A program made the translations under genes and the position numbers. From Pelargonium nanum (lineage: Eukaryota > Streptophyta > Magnoliopsida > Geraniales > Geraniaceae), in the NCBI GenBank assembly GCA_036897485.1, contig JAYMTF010001752.1, positions 1 to 21,479 on the forward strand: a DNA stretch of 21,479 nucleotides, in the 5' to 3' direction. Of this stretch, positions 8,696 through 17,557 are shown in pieces (the first letter of the stretch is position 1; each line of letters opens with the position of its first letter). The notes beneath the pieces were generated by a model. That model was given only the letters and a program-made list of their open reading frames with translations. It ran no database searches and had not been told where the DNA came from.

Positions 8696-9014
8696 AATAC
8701 TCTCGACTTAAATTTGTATATTCACGTGCACGCTCGGGTTTAGACACATATCTCTTGTCCCGCATACATTAGGGGGAGTGTTAAGGAAATCGCACGTCGG
8801 TTAAATATAAAGTGAAAATGCTACATATAATATAATGATGGAAGCTTAAACCATAAGTAGCCTAATAAGTAAAGTCAAATATGGTTTTAGTATCTTTTCA
8901 CTTTATGTTTTTCCAATGTGAAATTCCTAATCACTCCTTTGTGCATGTTGGATAAAAGAGATAGGGCAGGTCCCGAGCATGCACGTGAATAGGTGGACTT
9001 AAGTCGAGAGTATT
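8696..9014. mobile_element. Long foldback element (MITE-like, about 320 bp)
   Basis: The two halves are imperfect inverted repeats over nearly their whole length. AATACTCTCGACTTAA (8696-8711) pairs perfectly with 8999-9014. The 20 bases at 8719-8738 (TATTCACGTGCACGCTCGGG) pair with 8972-8991 at 19 of 20. Further in, GGAGTGTTAAGGAAAT (from 8775) pairs imperfectly with the strand opposite 8913-8937, ATAAAGTGAAAA (8807-8818) with 8895-8906, and TAAAACCAT-like bases around 8847-8854 with 8881-8889, leaving a loop of roughly 26 bases. There is no coding capacity. A target-site duplication is not evident and the family is not assigned. Both arms carry a G-box (CACGTG). Confidence 0.8.
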
Positions 9015-9593
9015 ATTTAACAACTAACTTCACGTGCAGACCAAATTACAAAGACGGACTCGGACCTCACATACTGAATGATGAACTTAAGTCGAAAGGT
9101 ACGTAAGAGTTAAGACAGATGAAGTGCGTATTTAATATATGTCACAATTATTACATAAGCAAGAGATAGAGTTGTGGTATATATGATCAAACTTGATTGA
9201 TAATAAGTAGCAAAGTGAGATCAAATATGGAGTTGTGGTTTAGCTTTTTGGATGGGCCAAGCCAGTTTTGTGTCATTAATGCATGTTGTGGAGACACGAA
9301 GACAAAGCAAGCTAGCACAGCTTGGAGTTTGTGGCATGGCTCGTTTGTACCTTATGGTACCCATGTTATTCTCCACCAAGCAACCAACTTTTAGCTCCTT
9401 CCAGCTCATCAATTACAATCTATCAAATATCAAATCATAGTTTATTAGTTTTACCATTACTTTCATGATTCATATACTATAAAATTGATTGGATAAAGAG
9501 AGAAACAGTTAGGCTAAATGTGGAAAAGGTGGGTCCTAGTGGGTTTGGTCAACCACGAATCTCTTGACTGCTTCACTTTGACATACCACTTAC

Positions 9594-9601
9594 TATAAAT
9601 A
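9594..9601 (+). promoter_or_regulatory. TATA box retained by the SAUR pseudogene
   Basis: TATAAATA, identical to the TATA box of the SAURs at 14201 and 17105, and about 81 bp before the pseudogene ATG at 9683. Confidence 0.6.
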
Positions 9602-9682
9602 GACTCTCGTTCACATACACAATCATATAACAAAATACTCTCATCCTCTGCTCCCACACTTGAACATTCAAGAAAATCATCC

Positions 9683-9858
9683 ATGGGTTTCAGGTTTACG
9701 TCCATGCTTCTTGGAGGTGACAACCATATATTCTCGCATTGCATTTTATATGTGTAGGAGAGACTCAGAAAAAACTATTTGTGGTTCCTTTATCTTTCTT
9801 GAACCATCCTTCATTCCAAGATTTGCTAAGCAGAGCAGAGGAAGACTTTGGTTTTGTT
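9683..9858 (+). pseudogene. SAUR pseudogene, frameshifted and 3'-truncated
   Basis: The ATG at 9683 starts MGFRFTSMLLGG, clearly the N-terminus of the SAUR type found at 14201 and 17105. About 35-45 bp coding for the AKQIL..VPKG region are then missing or scrambled, and that frame stops at the TAG within GTGTAGGAGAG (about 9755). Homology resumes in another frame (from about 9757): [20 protein letters not shown], then [13 protein letters not shown], ending near 9855. The conserved [10 protein letters not shown] tail is absent; unrelated sequence follows to a stop at 9937-9939. KRF is changed to KLF. The 5' half of the gene and its TATA box are preserved, so it may still be transcribed. It cannot give a normal SAUR protein. 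Confidence 0.9.
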
Positions 9859-11895
9859 AATGTATCGCAAGTTGAAATAATGCGAAGTCCGTCGTCACTT
9901 TATATACACGTTGCTTGGGTCATTCACCTATCAACTTAAACTTTTAAGTTAGAGTCAAGCTTAATGTGGTATAGAGATTGATTTTGTTTGGGCCTAGTTT
10001 GTTGCCTCACTTAGCTTCACATTGAAAGAATGTGAAGTCTCCTTTTATATGTTATGGGCTTCTTGTCTCCTTTCTTTAGACTTTTTATATCCATCTAGTT
10101 CCATCCACAATAGGCTCTCTATTATCTCTTTTTGGACCTGTAAAAGTAGAGATTCTATCTATCTTTCTTCGGCTCTCTATATAGGGAGCATGTGGTCAGC
10201 ATCTCTGGAAACCTCTTAGGATTATATGTTGGGGGTCTCTGGGAGTGAGCTCCATAAGTTGTGCTCGAGAACTAAGGGTACGCTCAATAAGCTCTTATTG
10301 GACTTCACCTTTGGGCTCTTCTTGGCATTTTTCAAAGGATAGCTAAGGATTTTGGCGAGACTAGATCTTCAGGTGATCAGGCTCTCGGGTGTTAGTTTCA
10401 AGACAGTCAATACCAGTTGTTTGGAAGCTTGACTTTTAGTCGAATTTCTCCCATATGTTGATGTGGCACACAAGCGTCACGCCATATTGTTCACTTCATC
10501 ATTCGTCGAGTCAGCTTATAATTGTGTAGTCTAACTTATAATGTTAAGTCTTGATCTCATTTATTTGTAACGCCTCATCTTGATCAGATAATGCTAAAAA
10601 CTATCCTAATTGGGGACCTTTTCTTCATCTACGTACAAGAACAAAATTTTGGTAATTTAGTCTATATGCTAATTATGTCTTGAACCTTAATTTGTCAACA
10701 CGATGTTTTTCTCAGTGACCCCCATTATTAACATAGTCACCAGATCCACAGAGATTTAATTAGTCTGACATTTTTTAAGAACTGAGATATTCCAAATGAA
10801 TTCTTTGTAAGAACATATTCCATATCACAATGCATGCATGCAATGCCTGTTCTTGAGTACATAGATAATGTGGGTGTCCAAGTTCCATGGATTGACTCAG
10901 AATTGTCTTTAATTTCATCATATAATTAGATAATCATATATAGCTTGTATATACATGCCAATAATGATCATTTAAATATCTGGAAAATATATAATTCCGC
11001 CGGAACAACATGCATGAACTGACTAATATATGTGACATATATTTGAGTACTGATTACATATTAGACTCATTGATTATGAGCATGTGCACTTCCAATGGAA
11101 TGTAAGATAAGAATTATGGGTTCGATCTGATCATAATTAAAAAGAAATATAATAGAGAAACAAAAGCATTTGAGAGTTGAGTATGATTCTAGGGTCTAAT
11201 TATGAAACCAGTCCTTTAGCTTCTTACCAAAACCACCATGCATGATACAACTTTTCTATTGCAAGAAACCTATGATACATTTGCACAGATCTCACTTCTT
11301 TATTGCATATTTCCATTGATTAATGATAATATTCCTTTGTTGTTTTTGTATAGAATAGGATCGATAACAATGTGCATGCAGCAAGTAAATGTGAGATGTG
11401 AAGTAATTAATCAATTTTATATCTGACATAGCATTCACACCAATTAAATATTCTGACAAAAAAAAGATTAAATATGCACTATTAAACAACTAACTGAATT
11501 AATTGGTGTCAGAAAACAATTGAAGATCTGATAATATAAGAGCAACTGGATTTACTCAAAAAAAAAAGAGCAACTGGAAGTTTTTATAACGTTGATATAT
11601 CTCAGAAATGATATGATATGCACATGTATTTATCTGTACCATATTCTTATTATATGATCATCATCTCTGCCAAATTTCATGATTTGGGTTCTCACGATCT
11701 TTTCGCTTCTATAAATAATTCTCACGTTCACATGAACATCCATGATAAAAACTATAAGTACATCCAAAAATTCAATTGTCTTTTATCAAAATAAATAAAT
11801 ACAATTGTCATTACAACCTTTGAGCTTCATGTTGGTTCAGAGTGGGCTAGCAATCAACACGAGATCAACACAATTAAATTATATCGCGTCTATTT
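9859..11895. other. Gene-free spacer downstream of the pseudogene
   Basis: No supported gene. A perfect 9-bp stem with a 5-base loop lies at 10015-10037 (CTTCACATT ... AATGTGAAG). The stretch 10200-10560 is less AT-rich than its surroundings but shows no recognisable frame. Open frames at 10022-10219, 11238-11426 and 11292-11489 have no domain. Confidence 0.5.
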
Positions 11896-12073
11896 TTTTT
11901 ATCAGCGACAAGACATTATATTTGAAGGAACAATGTTTCTCACTCCCCAAATGGAGCGTCACCTTAAACCCCACCCCACAAATCTCACTCCATATCGTTG
12001 ACAAGAAGGCTCGAACTTGAGGCCTCATAGGGAATTCTAAGTGTTTTAACCACTTGACCCAACATGTCCTGAT
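11896..12073 (-). mobile_element. tRNA-derived SINE, minus orientation
   Basis: On the minus strand an A-box-like TGGGTCAAGTGG (12061 to 12050) is followed by a perfect B box GTTCGAGCC (12016 to 12008) in a GAGGCCTCAAGTTCGAGCC context. The element ends in an A-rich tail (plus-strand T run, about 11892-11900). Possible degenerate target-site duplication: TCGCGTCTATTT (11884-11895) and TCACGTCTGATTT (12074-12086). The open frame 11805-12020 lies across it and is not a gene. Confidence 0.6.
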
Positions 12074-12166
12074 TCACGTCTGATTTAATATCTATTCGAG
12101 CTGGAATGACCATAAAGACGGGAAAAAAGTTTCTAGCTACCAAATTTTAAGGTAACTGTATTATTT

Positions 12167-12260
12167 TTTTATGAGCAAGCATACCTCAACACCGAGACTC
12201 AAACCCGAGACCTCAAGGGGACCAAATGCCTTAAGTCACTTGCCCTAATGGTTGAAGGTT
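12167..12260 (-). mobile_element. Short tRNA-derived SINE with target-site duplication, minus orientation
   Basis: The minus strand has GGGCAAGTGACTTAAGG (A-box region, about 12245-12229), GAGGTCTCGGG and GTTTGAGTC (B box with one mismatch, 12204-12196), then a tail ending in an A run. It is flanked by direct repeats GGTAACTGTATTATTT (12151-12166) and GGTAAATGTATTATTT (12261-12276), 15 of 16 identical, the hallmark of target-primed insertion. Confidence 0.75.
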
Positions 12261-12276
12261 GGTAAATGTATTATTT

Positions 12277-13983
12277 GATACTTGAACTTAAAAATCAAGG
12301 TTAATTTGGAACAATAAGTCGTTCAATAGATATTTTTTTCATTCCATTGAAGTACATTTGATAACTTGTGGCCAAAGACAAAGAAAGGTTCATTTAATTA
12401 TGTCCTAATAATTTATGGTCAAATTAAGACTGAGTTGAACATTTGACTAGTCTTAATCATTTATGAGCTTAAGCAAGTTTTAATTGTTGATTGCACGCAT
12501 ATCGACCAGGTTCTCTCAATATTGTAGATAGTCAAAGAAAAGTAGAAGAATTGAAGTGGCATTTTTTGAAGAACTCAAACCAGATCGTACGTTATTAAAT
12601 GATGCATGGAGATTAAATGCGTACGTCAATTAGGACTCAAGTTGTCTTATTTCTTGGCATTGTTTATGGTTCAACCAAGTGGTTAGTGGGATTTGTACAA
12701 TTAAAAATAGAAATTTCAGAAATGTCCAAATTCCACGTGACCCAAATGGTATGCTTCAGTATAACGCCAATCCCCAAACCACCACTTGGTTCTGTTGCAT
12801 GCAACAGATAATGGCTACACATGAAGTTGGAGATTTTTACAATGAGATGATAGATGAGCAGCGATTAATTGAGGTCCCGAGATGCAATAATGCATTGCAC
12901 AATCAACTACTGTGTACGGTGAGGTCTCAGATTTGAGTCTCGACATTATAGTCCGCATCGCACAGATGATTTCTAATGGTATTTTCGAAAGTGTCTCACG
13001 GTGACTTTTGGTAGTACTCCCGACTTCTGAGAGTGTGTATATGCGCAGGCGATCAAACAAATGATCGTACACGCATACATCACTTTGATGTTACCCAAAA
13101 CAATAAGCGCTCTCAAAATTCCATCTTCGATCCATGTTGCTTTAAGGGCATATATAGGAAAGTCAAGACGATCTGGAATCCAAAATTTATTTCTAGATTT
13201 TGATTTTTGAAATAGACTCATAGCAAACGAGAACTCCCTTAAGTGTTCTTCACGTTTTTTGTGTTTATCATATTGTACAAATATATAGTGTGTTTACAAT
13301 TAATATTGTGTTACCCTGCGGTCTTACACATACAACATGACTTAAATCAAGGAGTTGGAGTAACCCAAACTACTTTTTGAATTAAGAATATTCAAAATAT
13401 TATTTTGACACGTGAATAAGACAACGCATTTTTAATTTGCTCATTTGACCGAATTAAAAATTAACACATCACCATCGTATACTTAAACATCTCTAGAATA
13501 ACCTCAATTAAAAAAACACAAATTATGTTCATTTTTAACACGGTGAATAAGTAAAAGTTACCAACACCCAGCGGGCGGTGGGCCAAGTTGTATGCACACC
13601 ACTAGTTCAATTGAGTCACAGTAAAAACATATTGGTATTGGCAAAATAGAGTAGAGATAAACATTACGAATGACTTTCTTATCCTTAAATATTATTTATT
13701 TGGCAAAATAGAGGTGTTAGTAGTAGTAGTAGTATATACTAGTAAATATGTATATTCGGCACAACGTACGTACGGTACGGTGTTGATGCAAAACAAAAAC
13801 AAAAGGTTGGGACTTGAAAGTTATAAAAAGCCATTAGTTATTGGAATATGAGGTAGCTCACAGTCACACCACAGATTCAAGTGGGTTTCCACTCTGTAAT
13901 AAACAAAGAAAACTGGAGGATAAATTAAATTAATTAATTAATTAATCAATACATGATAAAAAGACAGAGCAAAGTGAGGGTAG
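12277..13983. other. Gene-free spacer upstream of SAUR 14201-14473
   Basis: No supported gene. A possible further decayed SINE lies around 12855-12950: GAGGTCTCAGATTTGAGTCTC at 12921-12941 resembles the B-box region of the two SINEs just to the left, but no clear A box or tail is seen. Simple repeats are (TAG)5 near 13718-13733 and (TTAA)n at about 13927-13946. Open frames at 12617-13221 on both strands have no domain. Confidence 0.5.
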
Positions 13984-13991
13984 CCATGTGA
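13984..13991 (+). promoter_or_regulatory. CCATGTGA promoter motif of SAUR 14201-14473
   Basis: CCATGTGA in gene orientation, about 217 bp before the ATG and 105 bp before the TATA box. The context AGCCATGTGA is shared with the motif of the 17105 gene, as is a downstream AA.TGGAA-TCTC..AAGTT stretch. Confidence 0.55.
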
Positions 13992-14095
13992 AAACAATTA
14001 TTAAAATATATCCACAACTCTCAAGTGGAATCTCCCAAGTTCCAACCCACTTCCCACTCTCCCTCTGTCAATCATAATCAATCCTCTACCTATTC

Positions 14096-14103
14096 TATAA
14101 ATA
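14096..14103 (+). promoter_or_regulatory. TATA box of SAUR 14201-14473
   Basis: TATAAATA within CTATAAATACATAACCCACC (14095-14114). These 20 bases are identical in front of the 17105 gene on the other strand, and both lie 96-97 bp from the ATG. Confidence 0.8.
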
Positions 14104-14128
14104 CATAACCCACCAAAGTCTCAACTCA

Positions 14129-14150
14129 CAACAACAACAACAACAACAAC
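14129..14150 (+). repeat. (CAA)n repeat in the 5' leader
   Basis: Seven CAA triplets lie between the TATA box and the ATG, and so in the predicted 5' UTR. Unstructured CAA leaders favour ribosome scanning; whether this matters here is inference. The paralogue at 17105 has a different repeat, (CAACTCA)n, at the same place. Confidence 0.8.
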
Positions 14151-14200
14151 CATTTCAGTTCATAGTTCTTAGTTCTCAAACCTTAATATTATCATCAATC

Positions 14201-14473
14201 ATGGGTTTTAGGTTTCCTTCCATGATTCTTGGAGCCAAGCAAATCCTGAAGCTTCGGGCAAGAAATGATGTTCCAAAAGGCCACGTCGCGGTTTACGTTG
14301 GAGAGTCTGAGAAGAAGCGATTTGTGGTTCCACTGTCTTACTTGAACCATCCGTCGTTCCAAGATTTGCTGAGCTCCGTAGAGGAAGAGTTTGGGTTCGA
14401 CCATCCCATGGGCGGTCTCACCATTCCTTGCGAAGAAGACGCCTTCATCAATCTCACTTCTCGCTTGCACTAA
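14201..14473 (+). CDS. SAUR family protein (90 aa)
   Basis: Single-exon gene with ATG at 14201 and TAA at 14471-14473. The protein begins [17 protein letters not shown] and has a complete core: VPKGH 24-28, AVYVGE 30-35, KKRFVVP 38-44, [11 protein letters not shown] 47-57, VEEEFGF 60-66, [10 protein letters not shown] 68-77, ending NLTSRLH. The usual AEEEF is VEEEF here. It is closest to the 17105-17383 product and to the pseudogene at 9683. It has a strong TATA box, a CAA-rich leader and the CCATGTGA motif. The function inferred from the family is to inhibit PP2C.D phosphatases, activate the plasma-membrane proton pump and promote cell expansion after auxin. The long antisense frame 14195-14518 is a shadow. 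Confidence 0.97.
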   Translation: MGFRFPSMILGAKQILKLRARNDVPKGHVAVYVGESEKKRFVVPLSYLNHPSFQDLLSSVEEEFGFDHPMGGLTIPCEEDAFINLTSRLH

Positions 14474-17104
14474 ACAATAACCATTTCTTGATTCTTTTTT
14501 GCTTCTTCTCCTAACCAATATTGTATAGAGTTTTAGACATGTAATGTAACTGAGGGAAGAGATAGATTTTATGTTGGTCTCTCTCCCTTCTTAACATCGA
14601 TCACCGATCAGATATATATTAACTTATTTTCAAATCATTTCTATCTTGGTTGTGTATTATTGGATTCAACTTTGCTGGTTAATTATATCAGTTTTATTGA
14701 TATATATACTCTCTTGTGACGAATAATTTACCACTCATAAATCAAGCCACTAATTAGTTGTCAATTTGCATGTAAAAAGATCCATGAGCCTTTTCCCTAT
14801 GTTCTCCTAAGTTTATTTCAACAATATGGGATTGAAGTTGAATGTATAGTAAATTAGTTCCTCTGTTAGTCTTAATGTTGACCAATAGATCTTAATTGAT
14901 ATCATCAATACTCCATATGCTATAATTAGTCCCATAAATTTATATGGGAATGTGACATAATTATATGTTTATGTTCACTTCAATTAATATGTGCTTATGA
15001 TATAATAATGAAAATTGTTTTGTTAATTGAGTTTTTTTCACCAATTAAGATCAAGTTTGTTGGAGTCATAATTACAATTAATTGTTAGGAGGATGAATGA
15101 GTTGTACACCTAGAAAGAATGACGAGAAATATCACATAATCATTCATTCAAGAATTAGTTACATATGAAGACATAAATAGTAAGAAGGTGCATTCACTTT
15201 ATTATATTTGGTGCGTGAAGTATCGATTTGTTACTGAGGATCAAAATTAAGCACTAAAAATTTTCAACCAGAAGAAGTTTTGTTTTCTAAACTTAAATAC
15301 TCGACAAAAGTTGAAGATTGTTGTCCGTCGATGAAGTTCATGGAGTATCACTTGTCACCATAGTAATAACTCAAAAACTAGCCAACTACAGGAGTTTCAA
15401 AATACTTTCCAATACTTGTCTCATGTTACTGATTTTTATCTAACAATTAAATATTTAGCTTGAAATGGCATATCTAACTTGTGTAGATCTTTTTACGCGC
15501 CTTGTATTATTGAAATAGTTAAATCCATAATCTAATAATTGTATTTATTATCCCTCTTTAACTAAACACTCACAAGCCTAACTAACCCAATAATTAGAAA
15601 TGAATCATCATCATGATAAACTAATTGAGGCAATTCAAGAAGAGCATTTAAAAAAATGGTTGCTAATGGTACGTAGCTGGATACATACAGAGAAAACAAG
15701 CTGTAATTCCAGTACGTATCTTGTTAATGAAAATGATTAGTACGGTATATTGACTTGTTAATTAATGATAATCTTTCTTGATAAATGAATTAGATTCCCA
15801 AATAAATTATTGAGGCAAGAACGTGACTTCAATTTAAAGCATACCTCAACTGGGTTTCTGGGTTTGCACCGAATCCGCAGCACAAATTACAATAACATAA
15901 AATAATATATAAACGCGGAAACAGAGAGCCAAATCAGCAAAACCATGTGAATGCTAATGCTATGCCATACCATACACTACGTACACATTACGCGTCTACA
16001 CTCAAGAACATGCAATTAATTGTATTATTTTTATTATTCAAAAAGATTTCCATTAGATTAAATCAATCTATTCATTGACTTTCAAAATCATTTATAAGAA
16101 ATTAAAACTCAAATATATAAATGAATAGTGTATTTGAATCTTGCTCTCATTTCCAAGCTACTGACCTTACCAACTTGGTTGTAGTTGGAGAAATGATAAA
16201 GAACCTCAAATCATTTGGCACCAAACATGGCTCCCAAGTCTCAACCACCACTATAAACTATAAAGTCAAACAGTATTTAACTGATTTCAAAGAGTCACTA
16301 ATTAGTCCTTGTTTGGGAACAAACATGCGGCCAAAAGTCGAAAAGATATTTGAAAACTACATGTTTGATAAAATATGAGTGAAAGTTATTTTGAAATTAT
16401 GCAATCCGATATCAGAACAGAACAACATAGATATTTTAATTTTCATATCTCCTCATTTCGCTCATGAAGTAAACTTCGAGCTTTTTCAATAAAAGGGGCC
16501 ACAAAAGAGTTTTAAAGTTTTGGACCAAAAATTGTTCAAATGGATAACCTCGATTGGAAGTCGTACTTTATCCTACGAGTCATGCTTAAAAGAAGGCAAA
16601 ATGAACATAAATGAGGTTTCCGAACAAACTCTTAATGCCACCAATTTGCGAAACTAGAACTTAACTAAATTAGCTCTTGAATTTATCAAAGATCACATTG
16701 TGAAACTAACATGAGGTTGAAAATTTAATAATAATCTCTCATTCCCAGTTCATGTATCTTAATTTGTCTCCACAAATTCTCTTGTGCATTTAGAAGAAAT
16801 AATTTCATTTTGAAAGTTTAGATTTTTTTTTTTTGCTTCAAAAAAGTTATGCTGATTAAGTGGGAAACAATGCCCTAACATCAAAATTTTATTTGAATAA
16901 CATTATTAGTTTAAGGTTGGCCTAAGAATTATAATTTTCTTGTCGAACCAAGGTTTCCACAGAGATCAAGAACAAGATACGGGATTTGAAAAGAACAAAA
17001 GAATCATTTCTCATTTACGTACATGTCTAAAACTTTTACATGAGAGAGCTATCTATAGTAAAACATCAATAATTTTAAGAAGAAAAAATTGGTGGGTCTT
17101 GATT
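14474..17104. other. Gene-free spacer between two convergent SAURs
   Basis: No supported gene. Both ends hold 3' UTRs of the flanking SAURs. An orphan CCATGTGA lies at 15943-15950 inside CAAAACCATGTGAA. The open frame 16121-16378 (85 codons, starts soon after TATATAA at about 16112) has no recognisable domain and is not called. The frame 16940-17233 overlaps the SAUR antisense. Confidence 0.5.
14530..14543 (+). other. 3' UTR word shared with the inverted paralogue
   Basis: GTTTTAGACATGTA lies 57 bp after the stop and is identical to the word 72 bp after the stop of the 17105 gene (17020-17033, minus strand). A further weak DST-like order (GGA, ATAGATT at 14562-14568, GTT) follows. Confidence 0.6.
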
Positions 17105-17383
17105 TCAAGAATATCGATGCAATCTGGAAGTGAGATCGAGAAAGGCTTGTTCTCTGCATGGAATGGTGAGAGGTCCCATGGGATGATGGAACCCAAACTC
17201 TTCCTCTGCTCTGCTCAGCAAATCTTGAAATGAAGGATGGTTCAAGAAAGATAATGGAACCACAAAACGCTTCTTCTTCTTGTTCTGTGCTTCTCCTACG
17301 TAAACTGCTACATGACCTTTCGGAACTTTGAGCATCTGCTTGGCACCAACAATCATGTTCATTGATGGAAATCTAAAACCCAT
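17105..17383 (-). CDS. SAUR family protein (92 aa)
   Basis: Single-exon gene, ATG at 17383 and TGA at 17105-17107. Starts [19 protein letters not shown] and runs directly into VPKGH (20-24), so it lacks the short linker that separates these blocks in the 14201 product. The core follows: AVYVGE 26-31, KKKKRFVVP 35-43, [11 protein letters not shown] 46-56, AEEEFGF 59-65, LTIPC 72-76, and a tail ...SRLHRYS. The loop after VGE is longer (AQNKKKK), and the usual MGGLTIPC is MGPLTIPC, with a proline replacing the second glycine. These changes keep the frame, so the gene is probably functional; PP2C.D inhibition is inferred from the family. It is convergent with SAUR 14201-14473 and shares 20 identical promoter bases and a 3' UTR word with it. 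Confidence 0.95.
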   Translation of the reverse strand: MGFRFPSMNMIVGAKQMLKVPKGHVAVYVGEAQNKKKKRFVVPLSFLNHPSFQDLLSRAEEEFGFHHPMGPLTIPCREQAFLDLTSRLHRYS

Positions 17384-17436
17384 AATGTATCGATCGATGT
17401 TTGAGTTCTGACAATATTTGTAATAAAATTGGTTTT

Positions 17437-17460
17437 GAGTTGTGAGTTGTGAGTTGTGAA
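17437..17460 (-). repeat. Heptamer repeat (CAACTCA)n in the 5' leader
   Basis: The plus strand shows GAGTTGT three times plus a partial copy, that is (ACAACTC)n in the mRNA sense. It lies between the TATA box and the ATG, where the 14201 paralogue has (CAA)n. Confidence 0.8.
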
Positions 17461-17479
17461 TCAGGCTCGGTGGGTTATG

Positions 17480-17487
17480 TATTTATA
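17480..17487 (-). promoter_or_regulatory. TATA box of SAUR 17105-17383
   Basis: The minus strand reads TATAAATA within the 20-bp block (17469-17488) that is identical to the one before SAUR 14201-14473. Confidence 0.8.
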
Positions 17488-17549
17488 GAGAAGAAGATTG
17501 TAACTTTAGAGATTTCCAGTTGCCAATAATGTGTCAATTGGGTCTCACA

Positions 17550-17557
17550 TCACATGG
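17550..17557 (-). promoter_or_regulatory. CCATGTGA promoter motif of SAUR 17105-17383
   Basis: The minus strand reads CCATGTGA about 167 bp before the ATG and 62 bp before the TATA box. The context AAGCCATGTGATG resembles that of the 14201 gene. A GGTCTC (plus strand, 17541-17546) lies next to it; this resembles the auxin element core TGTCTC but is not identical. Confidence 0.55.

Larger units (their letters stand above)
8353..9593. other. 3' flank of SAUR 8074-8352, foldback element and promoter side of the pseudogene
   Basis: No supported gene. Apart from the foldback element (8696-9014) it holds the 3' UTR of the upstream SAUR and the 5' flank of the pseudogene. Open frames at 8473-8673, 9197-9440 (several overlapping, both strands) and 8556-8765 show no domain. 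Confidence 0.55.

Noticed and set aside
8771..8935. A Copia-type solo LTR starting at TGTTAAGGAAAT after AGGGGGAG and ending near CCTAATCA.
   Set aside because: The inverted repeat continues well beyond these ends on both sides (to 8696 and 9014), so the foldback element explains more of the sequence.
10015..10037. A perfect 9-bp stem with a 5-base loop, considered as a terminator or RNA element.
   Set aside because: Isolated, not next to any gene end, and expected by chance at this size in 21 kb.
14195..14518. A 107-codon frame antisense to SAUR 14201.
   Set aside because: It is the complement of the SAUR coding sequence and shows no independent similarity. The same holds for 16940-17233, 1658-1927, 1813-2064 and 8011-8235.
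16121..16378. An 85-codon frame with a fairly balanced composition after TATATAA.
   Set aside because: No recognisable domain or homologue and no supporting signals beyond the TATA-like word; left as unsupported.
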